This document shows positions 23,086 to 36,040 of a DNA stretch of 64,000 nt, piece by piece. Origin of the DNA: Nageia nagi (Eukaryota > Pinophyta); contig JBITNC010000002.1 in NCBI GenBank assembly GCA_050084985.1, positions 31,062,001 to 31,126,000 on the forward strand, read 5' to 3'. Below the pieces are notes generated by a model, which was not told where the DNA came from, made no database searches, and saw nothing but the letters and a program-made list of their open reading frames with translations. The stretch's first letter is position 1. Every line of letters begins with the position of its first letter. A program made the position numbers and the translations under genes.

Positions 23086-25205
23086 TTTGGATATGTAATG
23101 AAAGGTATTGAAATTGCATAATCTATGGATGTTGCCAACTTGTTGCCTCTTCCATGCCCCCTTTTGATTTGGTTGCCCCTAGGAATGCATTGTTGGGGAA
23201 ACAAGGGAGAAATGAAAATTATCTCTTATAAACAATTATGCTTTCAAATATGGTGGAAAATGATCATCTTTGATTTCCTTGAGAATTCACCAGATACTGT
23301 CAACCTGCAAGGATCAATGAGTAGCTCTACCCTCCAAGTCATCTCCTATATTCATTGCCCACAGTACAACAAGAAACTCTCATCTTCTCCCTAACATATA
23401 GGGTATTATTACTTCAAATCAAATGGGATTGAGTGTACCCCAAAGCATTAAAGGTTGTGTTATTATCATAGAATTGCCTATGACCTATAGATTTATTTTG
23501 ACATTTTTTCTCATGGGGGTGCCATGGCTCTAACAATTTCATTAAAATATCCAAAGAAATTCATATTTTTAGCAAATATAAAATATGAGTGTAATATACT
23601 ATATTGTACCTATACTTACCTACATGCCTCTAAAATAGGTTTTTTAGAATTGATTTGTATGATGTTGGTGCTATGAATACTAGATTGAAAAGGTGCAAGT
23701 ATCGTTCTTGTTGATGATATGATATTTGATTTTTTATATGTTAACTATTGGATTTTTTGCATATGATTTTCATCCTTTGAATCCTTATTTTGATCTAATT
23801 TTTTAATGACCAACCTAATTCTTACTAATTTTTTGTACTGCCTCTACAAAGTTGGCACCCTTTTTGCAAGCCTTGAATAGTGTTGGAGTTATTATTCCTA
23901 AATAATATTGTAAATATTCCCTTTTCTAATTCTTCTTTTTTAAATGAAAAATTAAATTTGTCTGTACCTAAATTTCTTCTAATTTTCAACCTAGCCCTAG
24001 CTGAAACTGAATTTTCTTATCCCTAGTTGAGATTGAATTTTTTTAAACTTGTTTGTTTTTCATTTGATGCAATAGTGCATGCATCATTATTTTTAAAGTT
24101 TTTATGATTAGTTGCAACTATTTAAGTATGAAATACATAAATTATAAATGAGACTAACTAGACATGAGACATATTTGATTAACATGACAAATTTTGAGAT
24201 TTTGTAAAGAAATGTTTATGATAATATGATGACTTATGATGAAATGATGAGGATGATAGATTTGAAGATTGATTATCTTGATGATATATGTAGATGAGAA
24301 GATTGAAAGATGAGATGATGAGAAGCTTAAAGATGAAGTGACAAGAAAATGATTATACTTAATGAAATATTAATAGAGATGATTAGGGTGGGGGATGTTA
24401 GGATTGGAAACCTTGATGATATTGTCATGATGATCAAATACATGCAATGGAATGATGTATATGAGATTCAACCTATAAGTGCATTCTAACATGAAAATGC
24501 AATCCTATATGATATGCAACATGTATGATATGCAATTTGAGAAACTAAAGGGTGGTCGAACCACCACCATGATCATTAATGTAGTCATCTCTTAGACTTT
24601 CCAATGCTTAGTTGTTATGACTCAATGTTAATACTATGTCAAGCTGATCAATTATTTGAATTTGAAAATTTGTAGACTATAGACAAAATTCTTTTATTAT
24701 AAAGTTATCTAGCATTTCTATCTAGATTTGATATTATTTAAGAAATCAATCTTTTTGCTTTCAAAACTCCTATAACCAAATCTCAATTGGATTTAACTAA
24801 ACTAAAACATGTTCATTTATGTCTGTTCACCAAAATGTAGACTTTAAATAATGACTTGTAATAAAAAAATAATTAAATAAAGACTATAATATAGATGCAA
24901 GAAACTTATCTATATCTTAAGTTCTAACAAAAAAAGTGTGCACTTAATATGAGAGTAGTCTACAAGATGTAGTCAAGGATGTAGTGGACTGGATTGAATC
25001 AATGCTCATCATCCTCCAAGTTTGTCACTTTATTCATCAAAAGAGAATGACATGTGCACCATTACTATAGATCTCCAACATTGTGTTCATCTTTCCTATT
25101 ATAGTATTAAGGCATGTGCAAATATTAAATAGTGATATTAAGCTCGAAGCATAACATATTCTCAAATAGGTGGTGTTGAAAGACATTGATAGTGTATAGT
25201 GTATG
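23086..25205. other. No gene recognised; AT-rich relic DNA
   Basis: The first ~70 bases (minus strand) resemble the pre-PPT end of the Gypsy elements (compare 37157-37216). The remainder is AT-rich with no recognisable protein, LTR pair or RNA. A small hairpin (GGTGGT-CGA-ACCACC) sits near 24552. Confidence 0.5.
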
Positions 25206-25519
25206 TATAGATGCCTAAATATGATTTCTTATTAATAAATAAATCATATTTATTGTATTAAGAAGTAATATATGAAAGGGTGTATATTCCAAGAAAAATA
25301 CCATACGTAATGTAAGGTAAATATCAAGAAGACCAGGAGATGGTCAAAAAATAGATTGGCACCTACATGAGTGCATGTGTAGGTGCAAATTGCAGTGAGG
25401 TGCAAATGGTGGTGAGGTGTGAATTATGGTGAGGGAAGAATACAAAAATGCAATTGATGCAAGGATATGATGCTTGGTTCCATTAGGGGTGATCTCGATT
25501 CGATCGCATAGGATCATGG

Positions 25520-26017
25520 TGTTGGAATGTATAATGCATTATTGTAAAGGTTTGTATTAATTCTATGTAAGTTCACTAATACTTAAGGGTATCATTTGAT
25601 ACCTTAATTATTTAAGTGAATATGATAATTTAACTTATACTACACTCCATATCATGAGCATGCCCCTTGGGTAAAAGGATGTTCATGTCATGATTTTGTA
25701 CATTGGATAAAAGGGTGATCCAAAGAGGGATTTTGGCCTATAAATACAAGGCTCCCTCTTTGTGATCACATACCAATTGTGGAGTAAAGTTATGCTATAG
25801 GATAGGAGTGTAAGAGTTGAGATTAAGAGGATTGTAAGAGAGTTGTATTTGTGATTGAAGAAAAGATCTAGTTAGTGGATGTACTCCTAGTTGGAGGAAC
25901 CACTTACATCTTGTGTTATCTTTGTGAGATTGCTTTGTGTGATAGTTAGATGTGAATTGAGAGCTTTCATGTGATCTTGGTAGTTTAGGAATTATCTTGT
26001 TAGTATTAGTTTCTTCA
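25520..26017 (+). repeat. Cop2 5' LTR
   Basis: 498 bp with a TATA box (TATAAATA) at 25739-25746. Its partner is 33630-34130. Confidence 0.92.
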
Positions 26018-26020
26018 ATT

Positions 26021-26032
26021 TGGTATCAGAGC
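26021..26032 (+). other. Cop2 primer-binding site (initiator Met tRNA)
   Basis: TGGTATCAGAGC lies three bases inside the 5' LTR. Confidence 0.9.
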
Positions 26033-29000
26033 TTCTTGGAGGCTCCTCTTCACATCCTTGTTTGGTGACTCATCTTCAACTTGGAGGATTTCATTCTTAA
26101 ACCTACTCTTCATTGTGAGGTAAACCTAAAAGAAGGTATAACCCTCCTTCATTTTATTTGGCTCATTTTACTAACATATATGTTATGTGCTAGTTCTTTT
26201 TTTTTTAGGGAAATTTTTTTAATAGCAATTCAATGTAATTGTTATTCATACTAACAATCTCTATGCTAGTTGCAATTTTTTGGTTACAAAATTGCTCTAA
26301 TTTTTTTTGCCTACCTTAGTTCTTCTATTAAAAATTATAATTGTATTATACAATTATTTTTTAATGTTAACACAAAGGAAGGAAATTCCATTTTTATTAC
26401 CATTTACTAAAATTATTACCATTTTTTTCAAATAATTATAAATGGTGTATTCATGCAAAAAGAAAAAAAAAGCTTTTTTAAAATGAGTCCATCCTGTTTC
26501 AAAAAAAAAACTTATGAAAGCAATATTATTTTATAAAGTTGATAAAAAAATACATAATAAAAAAACTTTATTATTATTATTTTACAAGTAATTTTTAAGG
26601 GATGGGTGCAATTTTTAAAGCAATGGAGGCATACAGTGGTAGTGGTGGCCCTTGGCGATGGAGGCATACGATGATAATGGTAGCCCCCAATGGTGGCAGC
26701 ATGTGATGGTGGTAGCATTGATGTAGTGCTAGCAAAGGTAATAGCATTGGTGATGGTAACTTGTAACATCTCCCTTAAACCTACCTCCTCTCCTACGTAA
26801 TCATATTATAGACCTCCATAGCCACACTCCTAGTCACCTCCACCCTATGTAGTCGACCACACCAAATGCTCACCATAGACCTCACACCTCCCTTTGCTCA
26901 TAGCTATGTGGCCCTTTTCTCGTAGTAGACCTCTCACCTCCCTCCACTCGTAGTTACATGGCTTCCTTTGTGCATGGTTGCTCCTCCTCCTTCACAGCAC
27001 CTCTACTGCTACTCTTCATGCATCCTCCCTTCCTCTCCTTTGCTTGCATTTTCGTAACCTCTCCTCCACTCTATAAGCTAGGTCTCCTTGTTACATTTGT
27101 TATTCTCCATTCTCACTGGTTGTGTAGCTCCCACTCTAACTTGTGTGTCTTCTCCATGTTATTCATTGCTCTCCATATATCGCTCCCATTCCTTCATCAT
27201 CTTATCCTTGCCTTATTACCTTTCTTTTTTTCCCTTGGCTTGTAGAGAATAAGTTTGTGGCCAATGCTTCCTCCCTCTCTCAGTTGCATGACCTCTTGGT
27301 TGCTCATTTTGTTTGCTTACATGCTTTCTCTCTAAACTTGGGGGGGAATTTTTTTGTGCACCTAACAACATTAATTTCTAACCAAGAAGTACTCCAAATT
27401 TAATTTTACCTTTATAAATATGACATAAGGTATCTGACTTGGAGTATTCCTTGAATCTATTTGGAGTGCTTAGAGTAAAAGTGCATTAAATATTCTTTTT
27501 TTCTCAAGTGATAGTAGGAACATAATAGGCCTTACTTGTTATTTGATCTACTCTTTTAATTAACCTATCATTCATTAATAAATTAGAGTGTGAAGAAAGT
27601 AAGCATGCCTTTTCTTGAGTACACTCCAACTTCAAACATTAAATTCTTGTTATCATTTCTCTTGCATTTTTACAACAAAAAAGGAGGGGCTAATTTTTTT
27701 TAGGCATGTCCTAATCAATTTAAAATATTTTTTAACTAAGATATTTGTGCAAATACTTTCAATACTACTTAGGTAATTATTTTGAGATAATTTTTACCCA
27801 AGTATTTAAGAGAGCATCTTACTTTGAAAATCAATTTTAAGTAAAAAGGAGGAGGAAGTAATTTCTACGAATTTTCTTTTTACTTAAAATTTTTAGATCT
27901 TTATAAACAAATAATGCTTGATTTTTTTGCCATAACTATGGATGTGATGATTTTTATTACTTATTTTTTTTTTAAAGTTAATGTTTAGGGCGTAAGTTTT
28001 AAGTAAATGCTTACTACTTAAAATTTTATGCATGCTTAATACTTATTTGTTAAGTTAATGCATGCTTAAGCTTAAATAATGCATGTTTAGTACTTAAATG
28101 TTTAAGTTAATAATACATGCTTAAGAACTTAAATTTTATAGTGATATATGCTTATTACTTAAGCTATGATAAAATTTACCTCCTTATGCAAGAATGTACT
28201 TGTGCAAAATTAGGAATGATGTAAAAATATCCTTTAAGGGTTGGTAAACAAAACCCATTGGACACTTAGGCTTCAAATTTTTGAATGGATGATGTTTTAC
28301 TTATGCTCTCTTACTTCATGTTTAGCATTTTGTTTTATTTTCTTATGCAATTCAAACATTGAAATGAGAAACCCCTTTAAATGAACACATCTACATGTAC
28401 ATTCTGCAACATGACTTATTTGAGGAGCCATGAGGTGAGGATAGGCAGATTGGAGCTTTTAAGTCTGACGATCCAAGTGGTGAAAAGTTCATACTTCTCA
28501 ATTGTCCCTAAGTCCTTTGTTGGTTTGGACATAACTCTATTAGGTGGACAGGCATATGTGTAGTGATACCACATCTCTGCACATCCATTTAGGGATTATC
28601 TTGATAACCTAGGAAGATAACTTGAAACCTAATCAAGATTAATAATTTGGTCGATCCAATAAATGTTAGGATTATCTTGATAACCTAGGAGGATAACTTG
28701 AAACTTAATCATGATTAATAATTTGGTCAATCCAATAAATGTTAGAACCTTGGAAAATAGTTAGTACTTCTCATTGTGAGAGTATATTACTTCCCAAGGG
28801 GAACTGGTTGAAGATTGGTCATACAAAGGCTCCTCTTGTGTGGGCATCCAAGTGAAGGCTTAATTTTAGACAAGAAAACAAGTTTCAATAATGTCACTCT
28901 ACATCTACGATTCTTGATATGAGAAATGTATTTGGGTATATGGATTATTTAAATTGTACAAACATTTACACTTATGAAGCATATTTTTAGTGTTAAAAGT

Positions 29001-29090
29001 AACAAGTATTATTTACTTGGTTAAAACTTAACATTTAATGTTGATTATTAAACTACATGTTTATTATTTTATCACATTCTTATGTAGAAA

Positions 29091-29998
29091 ATAGGAGAAT
29101 CCTTTTTACCCAAAAATATTTTTGATGGTTTCAACTATGGAATTTGGAAACCTCGGATGAAAGATGAATTATAGGCAAAGAAGCTTTGGCAAACAGTGAA
29201 TGAAAACCTTGTACCTCCTATAGATAAGAAGGCACAAGAGGATTACAACATAAAGAATGATTTTTCAACCTTCATAATTTATCATGTAATTTCAAATGAT
29301 GTGCTCTTGATAATTTCCTCTTCAACCTTGACAAAGGAAGCATGGGATAAGCTTAAGTAGATCTACCTTGGTTCAAAATTTTCAAAAAAGTTTACCATTC
29401 TCCAAAATTTACTTTAATCTCATCAAAAGGAAGACGAAAATATGACTATCTACTTGAATAAAATTATTAACCTAAAGACCTAACTTATTGCTTGTGGATG
29501 CAATCAAATCAATGATGAGTTCATGGTCTTCATCATTCTTCAAAGCCTTTCTTCAAAGTTTGAAAACTTTGTGATCATTATGGAAATAAGAATTGATGAA
29601 AAAGAAGAAGTCTTCTCCTTTGAGAACCTTTCAAGGTACCTTTTGAAGCATGAGGAAACCCTTAACAATAAGGTATTGATTTCTTCTCCTAAGGATAATA
29701 ACGTTGCTCTTAGGGAAACCAAAACTCCTTTCAAAAATAAGTTCAACCATCAAAAGAAATCTTATTCTTCTTCCTCCAAAAGGTTTCAAAAAATAAGTAA
29801 TGGCTATAATAGCAACAAAAATAATAGAAATAATAACCATAGTAGTAGGAACAACAGTAACAACAACCACTTCAAATAAAGAGATGGAAAAGGCAAAGAA
29901 AAAAATCCATATCCTAGAGAAAAATTTGATGGTAATTATAACTATTATGGTATTAAAGGTCACAAAGAAGTTGATTGCTACAAAAAGAAAAAAGAACA
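29091..29998 (+). pseudogene. Cop2 gag
   Basis: Translation gives GESFLPKNIFDGFNYGIWKP, EAWDKLKxIYLGSKFSKKFT, NDEFMVFIILQSLSSKFENF and SRYLLKHEETLNN, parallel to Cop1 gag. The expected start ATG at 29091 is ATA. Several stops (TAG near 29191, 29357 and others) break the N-terminal half. In the zinc knuckle both first cysteines are tyrosine (NYNYYGIKGHKEVDC, near 29934-29978), as a G-to-A change in each TGT codon would produce. It cannot produce a working nucleocapsid. Confidence 0.88.
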
Positions 29999-30039
29999 AA
30001 GGTAATGGAAATATAAAAAACTACAAAGGAAATAATAAT

Positions 30040-31235
30040 ATCCATACTAGTTTTGGTACAATGCTCTACTCCATGTCTTGCTCTTTTTCATCTAAATGGA
30101 TTGTTAACTCTAGTTGCACTAATCACCTATGCTTTGAAAAAAAAAATTGAGAACTTTTACAAGTATAAAAAGATGTGGTTGTATTAGGTGATAAATCTAC
30201 TCTTGAAGTCCAAGGAATTAGGAGTGTGTTGATTCACAAAAAGATTCTTGAAAATGTTCTCTATGTTCTTAAGTTAAGGATGAACCTTCTCTCCATAATC
30301 CAAGTTGCTAGAAAAGGGTACTCTTTTGAGTTTGACTCTCAATCTTAGTGCATTAAGAAAGGACTTTCTATGTTGGTTAAAGGATCTATGAAAGATAACC
30401 TCCACATTATGGATTAAGTTTCATTAAAGATGTGTCTTGCTTCTAGTGTGTGTTCTAAAAGTAATCTTAGGCACCATCATTTAGGGCACCTTAACCACAA
30501 GAGTATTCAAGTCATAAAAGACCAAGAACTTGTTGAAGGTCTGCCTTCAATTTCTCCTTCAATTGGTCTATGCAAAAAGTGCATTCTCGGTAAGATGCAT
30601 AGACAAAAGTTTGAAAAAGATAAGGCAACAAGAGCATTTAAACCTCTTCAACTTGTGCATTCAAATTTGATGAATTCATTTTAAAATAAGGTGCTTGGAG
30701 GAGCATCTTACATCTTGAGCTTCATTGATGACTTTAGTAAGATGACCTTTGGGTATCTATTTGAGCATAAGAATCAAATATTTGAGAGTTTTAAGGTTTT
30801 TAAGGCCTTTGTTGAGAATAAAATTAACCTTAAAATCAAAATATAAAAATCAGATAATGAAGGAGAATATAACAACAATGACTTCAATGACTATTGTGCT
30901 AAGTATGGAATCAAGAGATAGTTTATGATTCCTTACACTCCTCAACAAAATGATATTGTTGAAAGGAAAAATAGAATAATTATGGAGATGGCTAGATACA
31001 TGTTTTGTAATCTTCTTAAATTCTTGTGGGATGAAGTTATGAGCACTACTATTTACACCTTAAATAGGTGTTCCACAAAAGCTGTTCATAGTAAAACTCC
31101 TTTGGAAGCATGGTTAGAAAGAATACCTAACATTTATCACCTTAAGGTGTTTAGTTGTGAAGCATTCTCCTACATTATTTATGAGAAAAATAAGAAGTTG
31201 GACAAAAAAAAAATGTATCTTTATAGGTTATGACA
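30040..31235 (+). pseudogene. Cop2 protease and integrase
   Basis: The protease active site is destroyed: WIVNSSCTNHLC stands where Cop1 has WIVDTGCTNHMC. Integrase follows with HHLGHLNHKSIQ, CKKCILGKMHRQKF, LVHSNLMNSF (first Asp now Asn), a degraded second-Asp region near 30850, YTPQQNDIVERKNRIIMEMA with the catalytic Glu, and WLERIPNIYHLKVFSCEAF. The 74-residue block that is duplicated in Cop1 is single here. Multiple frameshifts and stops are present. Confidence 0.88.
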
Positions 31236-32890
31236 ATCAGCATAGAGGCTATAGGCTCCACTCTCCATCCTATAAAGCAGTGTTCATTTTAAGGGATGTA
31301 AATTTCAATGAAATTCTTGAAGAATCTGCTTCTAATGAAGATGTTGATGATCCATAAGACTCTTCAATTGCATCTAGTTGGTTAGATATTGATGTAGATA
31401 AGTCACCTCAAAAATAAAATTATCCAACTTAAAGGGTATCAAGGAGCATGGCCTTGAATAAATCCTTAATTGTCAAGATTGACAACAAGCATGAGCCCTC
31501 AACCTTCAAAGAAGCTTCTAAGCACAAGTGTTGGATAGAAGCCATAAAAGTGGAGTATGAGGTGCTTATAAAAAATAAAACTTGGAACTTGGTTCCTTAT
31601 CCTAATAAAATAATGTGATTGGCAATGAATGGATCTACAAGGTCAAGTTCAATTCAATTAGAATATTGATAAATACAAAGCAAGGTTAGTAACTAAAAGT
31701 TTTGCTCAGAAATATGATGTAGATTATGAGAAAAATTTTGCTCTTGTAGAAAAGATGCCTACTATGAACTTGACATCAAGAGTGCATTTCTCAATGGTGA
31801 CTTAGTTGTGAAGATCTTTATGAATCAACCAGAAGGGTTTATTATGGAAGGTAAAGAGTCTTTTGTGTGCAAGCTAAAGAAGTCATTGTATAGACTTAAG
31901 CAAGCACCTTGAGCTTGGTACAAAAAGATTTCAAGGTACTTTACAGACATTGGATTCTCTAAGTGTTTTTTTTACTCTGATCTATATGTGCTAAATTAAG
32001 GAAACGATGTGGTTTTGATTCTCTTTTATATGGATGGTATTTTGATTACTAGGAACAATAATGAAATCATTCAAAAGTGCATATCCAAACTTAAGGCAAT
32101 GTTTAAAATGATTAATCTTGGTCTCTTGCACTACTATCTTGGAATGCAAGTGTATCAATACAAGAATTATACTTACCTTAATCAATCTAAATATATATTA
32201 GACATCTTGCAAAAGTTTGGAATGGAGGAGCGTAGATATGCTACAATCCTAGTCTCTTTTGAAATCACTATTTCTCTAAGTTCCAACTCTCAGTTAGTTG
32301 ATGCTACAACTTATAGGTAATTAATTGGTAGTGTTTTATGTTTGACTATATCCAAGTCAGATATTACCTTTGTAGTAAATATGATGGCACAATTCATATA
32401 GAAACCTTATGTTGAGCATCTCAATGCTATTAAGCAAATCTTGAGGTATGTTGTAGGGACTAAGGATCTTGCTCTTAAGTATTCCAAGTTGCCCTCATTT
32501 GTTCTCTTTGAATTCTTAGAGATGATAGGAAGTCAGCCTCTGCATATGTGTTTAGCATTAGTTTAGGTGCTATCTCATAGGTTCCTATGAAATAGCCTAC
32601 TATTTCTCTTTCCACCATAGAAGCTAAATATCATGCCATATCTATTGTAGCATAAGAAGCCATTTGGTTAAGGCATCTTCTGAAAGAAATTAGGTATGAG
32701 CAAGTTGGCTCATCTTTGATTTCTTCAGATAATCAATCGGCTATTTATTTGGCTAAAAATCTTGTACTCCATCAGAAAAAAAACATGTGAAAATCCATAC
32801 CCATTTTATTAAGGAGAAGGTTCTTGATGGCATCATTTTATTTACCAAGCCCCTCCCAAAAGCTCAATTTTGTAAGCTTAGGGATGCTAT
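31236..32890 (+). pseudogene. Cop2 reverse transcriptase and RNase H
   Basis: The linker GYDNQHRGYRLHSPSYKA is followed by RT blocks WIYKVKFN, a deletion after EKMPT, LDIKSAFLNGDLV and LLFYMDGILITRNN. The catalytic YVDD has become YMDG (near 32025). Then come GLLHYYLGMQVYQYKNYTYL, and RNase H pieces SDNQSAIYLAKN and LFTKPLPKAQFCKL. It ends near 32925 just before the 3' repeats. Stops and frame changes are frequent. Confidence 0.87.
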
Positions 32891-33004
32891 CAAGTTGGTG
32901 AAGTTGCCCTCAAAAGGGAGTGAAGTTTGAATTCTTATGTTGAATTCATATTTGTGATGAAAACTTCACCCATAGGAGGATTTTGTGCTGTATAGTGTTG
33001 ATTT

Positions 33005-33175
33005 TGTTGTACAACTTCATGGTACGTTTGCTCTATGTGAGGAACTTATTGTACAAATTGGGCAATATAGCACTATTCAATTATCCATATGTGAGGAACT
33101 CTTATGTGACTTTTGGCACTATTCAATTATCCATATGTGAGGAACTCATATGTGCATGCTCTATTTTGTACTAAT
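33005..33175 (+). repeat. Short repeats before Cop2 3' LTR
   Basis: About three units contain TTCAATTATCCATATGTGAGG or TTTGCTCTATGTGAGGAACT. They are diverged relatives, on the opposite strand, of the Cop1 array at 11192-11487. Confidence 0.75.
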
Positions 33176-33620
33176 AATCAACACATTTTTTATATACAAC
33201 AAGTGACTATAAGTTTTTTGGCATGGCATCTTCGTGATGACTTATATTGCACCATTGATTAGTTCATGATGGCATTTGTGTGATTCATCTATCCTTGTTG
33301 ATATGAATATGATGCATCTAACTGGTCTTGTTATTCGATTTGCTTATGACTTATAGGTTCCTTTGAGATTGCAGGTTAGTTACCTCAGGTATGCAGGCTC
33401 TTAGAGACTCTTTATGACTTCCAATTGGATGACTACTTCATGTACATTAGAATTAGTTGTGATTAATGATTGTATTTGGCAAAGTAGTGAGTCTCAACCT
33501 AGATATTTCTTACTTTACAAATAAGTAAAAAGTTCTCATCTCCATTGTATCTATTTGGAGAAGAACTCTCTTACTTTCTCTTCTTTTTCTCTCTTACTTG
33601 CTCTATCCCAATATTGCATT

Positions 33621-33629
33621 ATGGGGGAG
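33621..33629 (+). other. Cop2 polypurine tract
   Basis: ATGGGGGAG stands immediately before the 3' LTR. Confidence 0.85.
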
Positions 33630-34130
33630 TGTTGAAAAGTATAATGCATTATTGTAAAGGTTTGTATTAAATCTTCTATGTAAGTTCACTAATACTTAAA
33701 GGTATCATTTGATACCTTAAGTATTTAAGTGAATATGATAATGTAACTTATCTTACACTTCATATCATTTCCATGCTCCTTGGGTAAAAGGATGTGCATG
33801 TCATGCTTTTGTACATTGAATAAAAGGGTGATCCAAAGAGGGATTTTGGCCTATAAATAGAAGGCTCCCTCTTTGTGATCACATACCAATTGTGAAGTAA
33901 AGTTTTGCTATAGGATAGAAGTGTGAGAGTTGAGATTAGGAGGATTATAAGAGAGTTGTATTTGTGATTGAAGTAAAGATCTAGTTAGTGGATGTAATCC
34001 TAGTTGGAGGAACCACTTACATCTTGTGTTATCTTTGTGAGATTGCTTTGTGTGATAGTTAGATGTGAATTGAGAGCTTTCATGTGATATTGGTAGCTTA
34101 GGAATTATCTTTTTAGTGTTAGTTCCTTCA
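33630..34130 (+). repeat. Cop2 3' LTR
   Basis: 501-bp partner of 25520-26017, followed by the CATGG duplication. Confidence 0.92.
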
Positions 34131-34845
34131 CATGGTTACCCTTAGTCAAGCAAATGGTAAATATTTTATGGCATTTTTATTATTTATCGAAACCCTAGTT
34201 TATGATGTGAAAGGAAAGATATATTTTAAATTTGCAAAACTATTTATGGAAATAACTACACTTGAATTTATGTAGAATAAATAACTTTATGGTATTATAG
34301 TAATTGAGATTCGATGCATTTTATGGTGGCTAATGAGCTCTTTGAACCAGAATCAGACTGTAACAGGAGAGAGCGACCTCTTAAGAGTTAAGGGTTCAAC
34401 TACTTGAGGCATACTCTTCATTCCTAGGTCTAGAGAACCTTATCTTTGCCTTTGTTTATGTGAGAAGGATATTTTTAGTAAAAATATTTGTGCCTTAAAG
34501 AGAGTAGTGTGGATGTTGATGAAGATTATATGAATTCATAACAAATTTTTGAAACTACGTTGTAATAAGGAAGTAATAGTTTATTAAAGGAGAGCTATAG
34601 TTTTACTATTTTCTGGTTATGGATGGGTAGCAATTATAGGAACAAAGATGATTGTAATAATATTTTGTAGTATATTTATATAAGAGAAGTGAAATGAATG
34701 CATTTGTGCTACGTACATGCAATGGTTGGGTAGTAAAATGATGATCATTCATAAAATCTAATATTATGATAGGTTTTGGGATCCTATTAAAACTCACTTT
34801 TTTTATAATATATTTACCCTTATTATAAAAAAAAATATCAAGAAG

Positions 34846-35318
34846 AGTAGTTACTAAGAAAGGCATAGATCTTAAGAATAACACATCTATATAAGGAGAA
34901 GCAAAGCAAGATATTTGGTATGCAAGCAAGTCTAAGGAGAGCACCATAACTTAAATGGTATCTTTAGACACCACGTATCAACCTTGGAGTTGTTATGTCT
35001 TAGTTTCAATGATCATTCTCCATTCCTTGTGTGAGGGAAGATTATTCAAAATCAATAATGCATATGCCCTTCATTTTCAACATAAAAACATGCACATTGT
35101 TGTTTTTACATCTAGTGGAGTGGTGTTTTGACCTTGGAGAGCTTGATTTTGATCCAAAGGAGGTCATGTGACCATTCATTTCACATGTATTGGATGAGAT
35201 CTATCTAAGTATGCACTTATTACATCATTTAGAGATCATATCAAGTTTGAATTTATGCAAAATAGTATTGTATATGTATTAATAAATTATTAATTTAATT
35301 CATTATTTATGGTTTACA
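34846..35318 (+). repeat. GypB left LTR, 3' portion
   Basis: It matches 37345-37786 from GTAGATCTTAAGAA to the end (TTCATTATTTATGGTTTACA). The 5' 126 bp of this LTR lie at 25206-25331. Confidence 0.85.
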
Positions 35319-35320
35319 TT

Positions 35321-35338
35321 TTGGTGAACCTAACTGAT
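35321..35338 (+). other. GypB primer-binding site (probable)
   Basis: TTGGTGAACCTAACTG lies two bases inside the left LTR, at the same spacing as in GypA. Confidence 0.55.
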
Positions 35339-35518
35339 CAAAATATTTTGTCTTCATGGGAAACATCTTGTGCAAATTTACAAAGGAGTCTATAATATTA
35401 GCGATGTTCATTGTTTAAGAAAAGAGAACATGTATCATTCCAATGATTTAAAATATGGATCCTAATTATTTCAAATATCTAAAAAGGAACTTCATTTAAT
35501 CCTCCTTTTTCTCTAAGT

Positions 35519-35690
35519 CTTTATTGGCCATTGCTTTGGTATATTCAAATAGTGACTCATTGGCCACTACTTTGATAGATAACAATGTTGATTTGTTGGC
35601 CACTATTTTGTAGATACTAATATTGATGTGTTGGATACTACCTTGTAGATACCAATGATGATTCACTGCCTTAGTAGATACTAATTTTTA
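35519..35690 (+). repeat. ~45-bp degenerate repeats in GypB interior
   Basis: About four units share TTGGCCACTA.TTTG.TAGATA and a following ATTGATT-like stretch. No coding sense is apparent. Confidence 0.6.
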
Positions 35691-36040
35691 CATGGTGGGA
35701 AAGGAGTTGCAAAGGAAGTAATTAAGAGAACAACTTTGGAACTAAAATAAAGAGGGAGTAAATAGTACTAGCACCATTTGTAGCTTGCAACAACAACACA
35801 CATACCCTTATTCCTTGCAATAACGCCTATACTTCAAGTGAGAAGATGAGAGTTGTGATTGTATTATGGGTAATGGCCATCAAATACCTTCTTCAATAGT
35901 TTGGTTAGAAGATGTGAGGTTCTAGTGAATTCTTGCAGCACATGTAGAACATCATCTTCCACCTTCTTTGAAAGTGCAATTTATAAGAAGATATAAATTT
36001 TAATTTTTATCTTGGTTCCCCATTAGAAAATCCTTAGGGG

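Larger units (their letters stand above)
25520..34130 (+). mobile_element. Older Ty1/Copia retrotransposon (Cop2)
   Basis: LTRs at 25520-26017 and 33630-34130 begin TGTTG and end CTTCA, with CATGG duplicated at 25515-25519 and 34131-34135. Initiator-Met PBS, a ~3-kb leader, gag, protease, integrase, RT, RNase H and PPT lie in order on the plus strand. Protein blocks are close to Cop1 and the leader and 3' repeats also correspond, so both belong to one broad family although their LTRs differ. The LTRs have many differences and catalytic motifs are lost, so this copy is older than Cop1. Confidence 0.93.
25332..34832 (+). mobile_element. Poly-A-tailed retroposon (~885 bp) carrying the Cop2 insertion
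   Basis: The GypB left LTR is split here and the insert is bounded by a 13-bp duplication, AAATATCAAGAAG (25319-25331 and 34833-34845). The insert ends in a run of A just before the right copy. The flanks of Cop2 (25332-25514 and 34136-34832) are absent from the right LTR. Target duplication plus poly-A tail indicate LINE-mediated insertion. The 885 bp match nothing I recognise, so it may be a SINE-like element, a truncated LINE or a retrocopy. Confidence 0.68.

Noticed and set aside
23125-23394. 89-codon plus-strand frame
   Set aside because: It is not similar to any family and overlaps relic retroelement sequence on the minus strand.
26958-27403. Hydrophobic 95-codon frame starting MASFVHGCSSS
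   Set aside because: It lies in the pyrimidine-rich Cop2 leader, lacks homologues I recognise and overlaps another frame. It is probably compositional.
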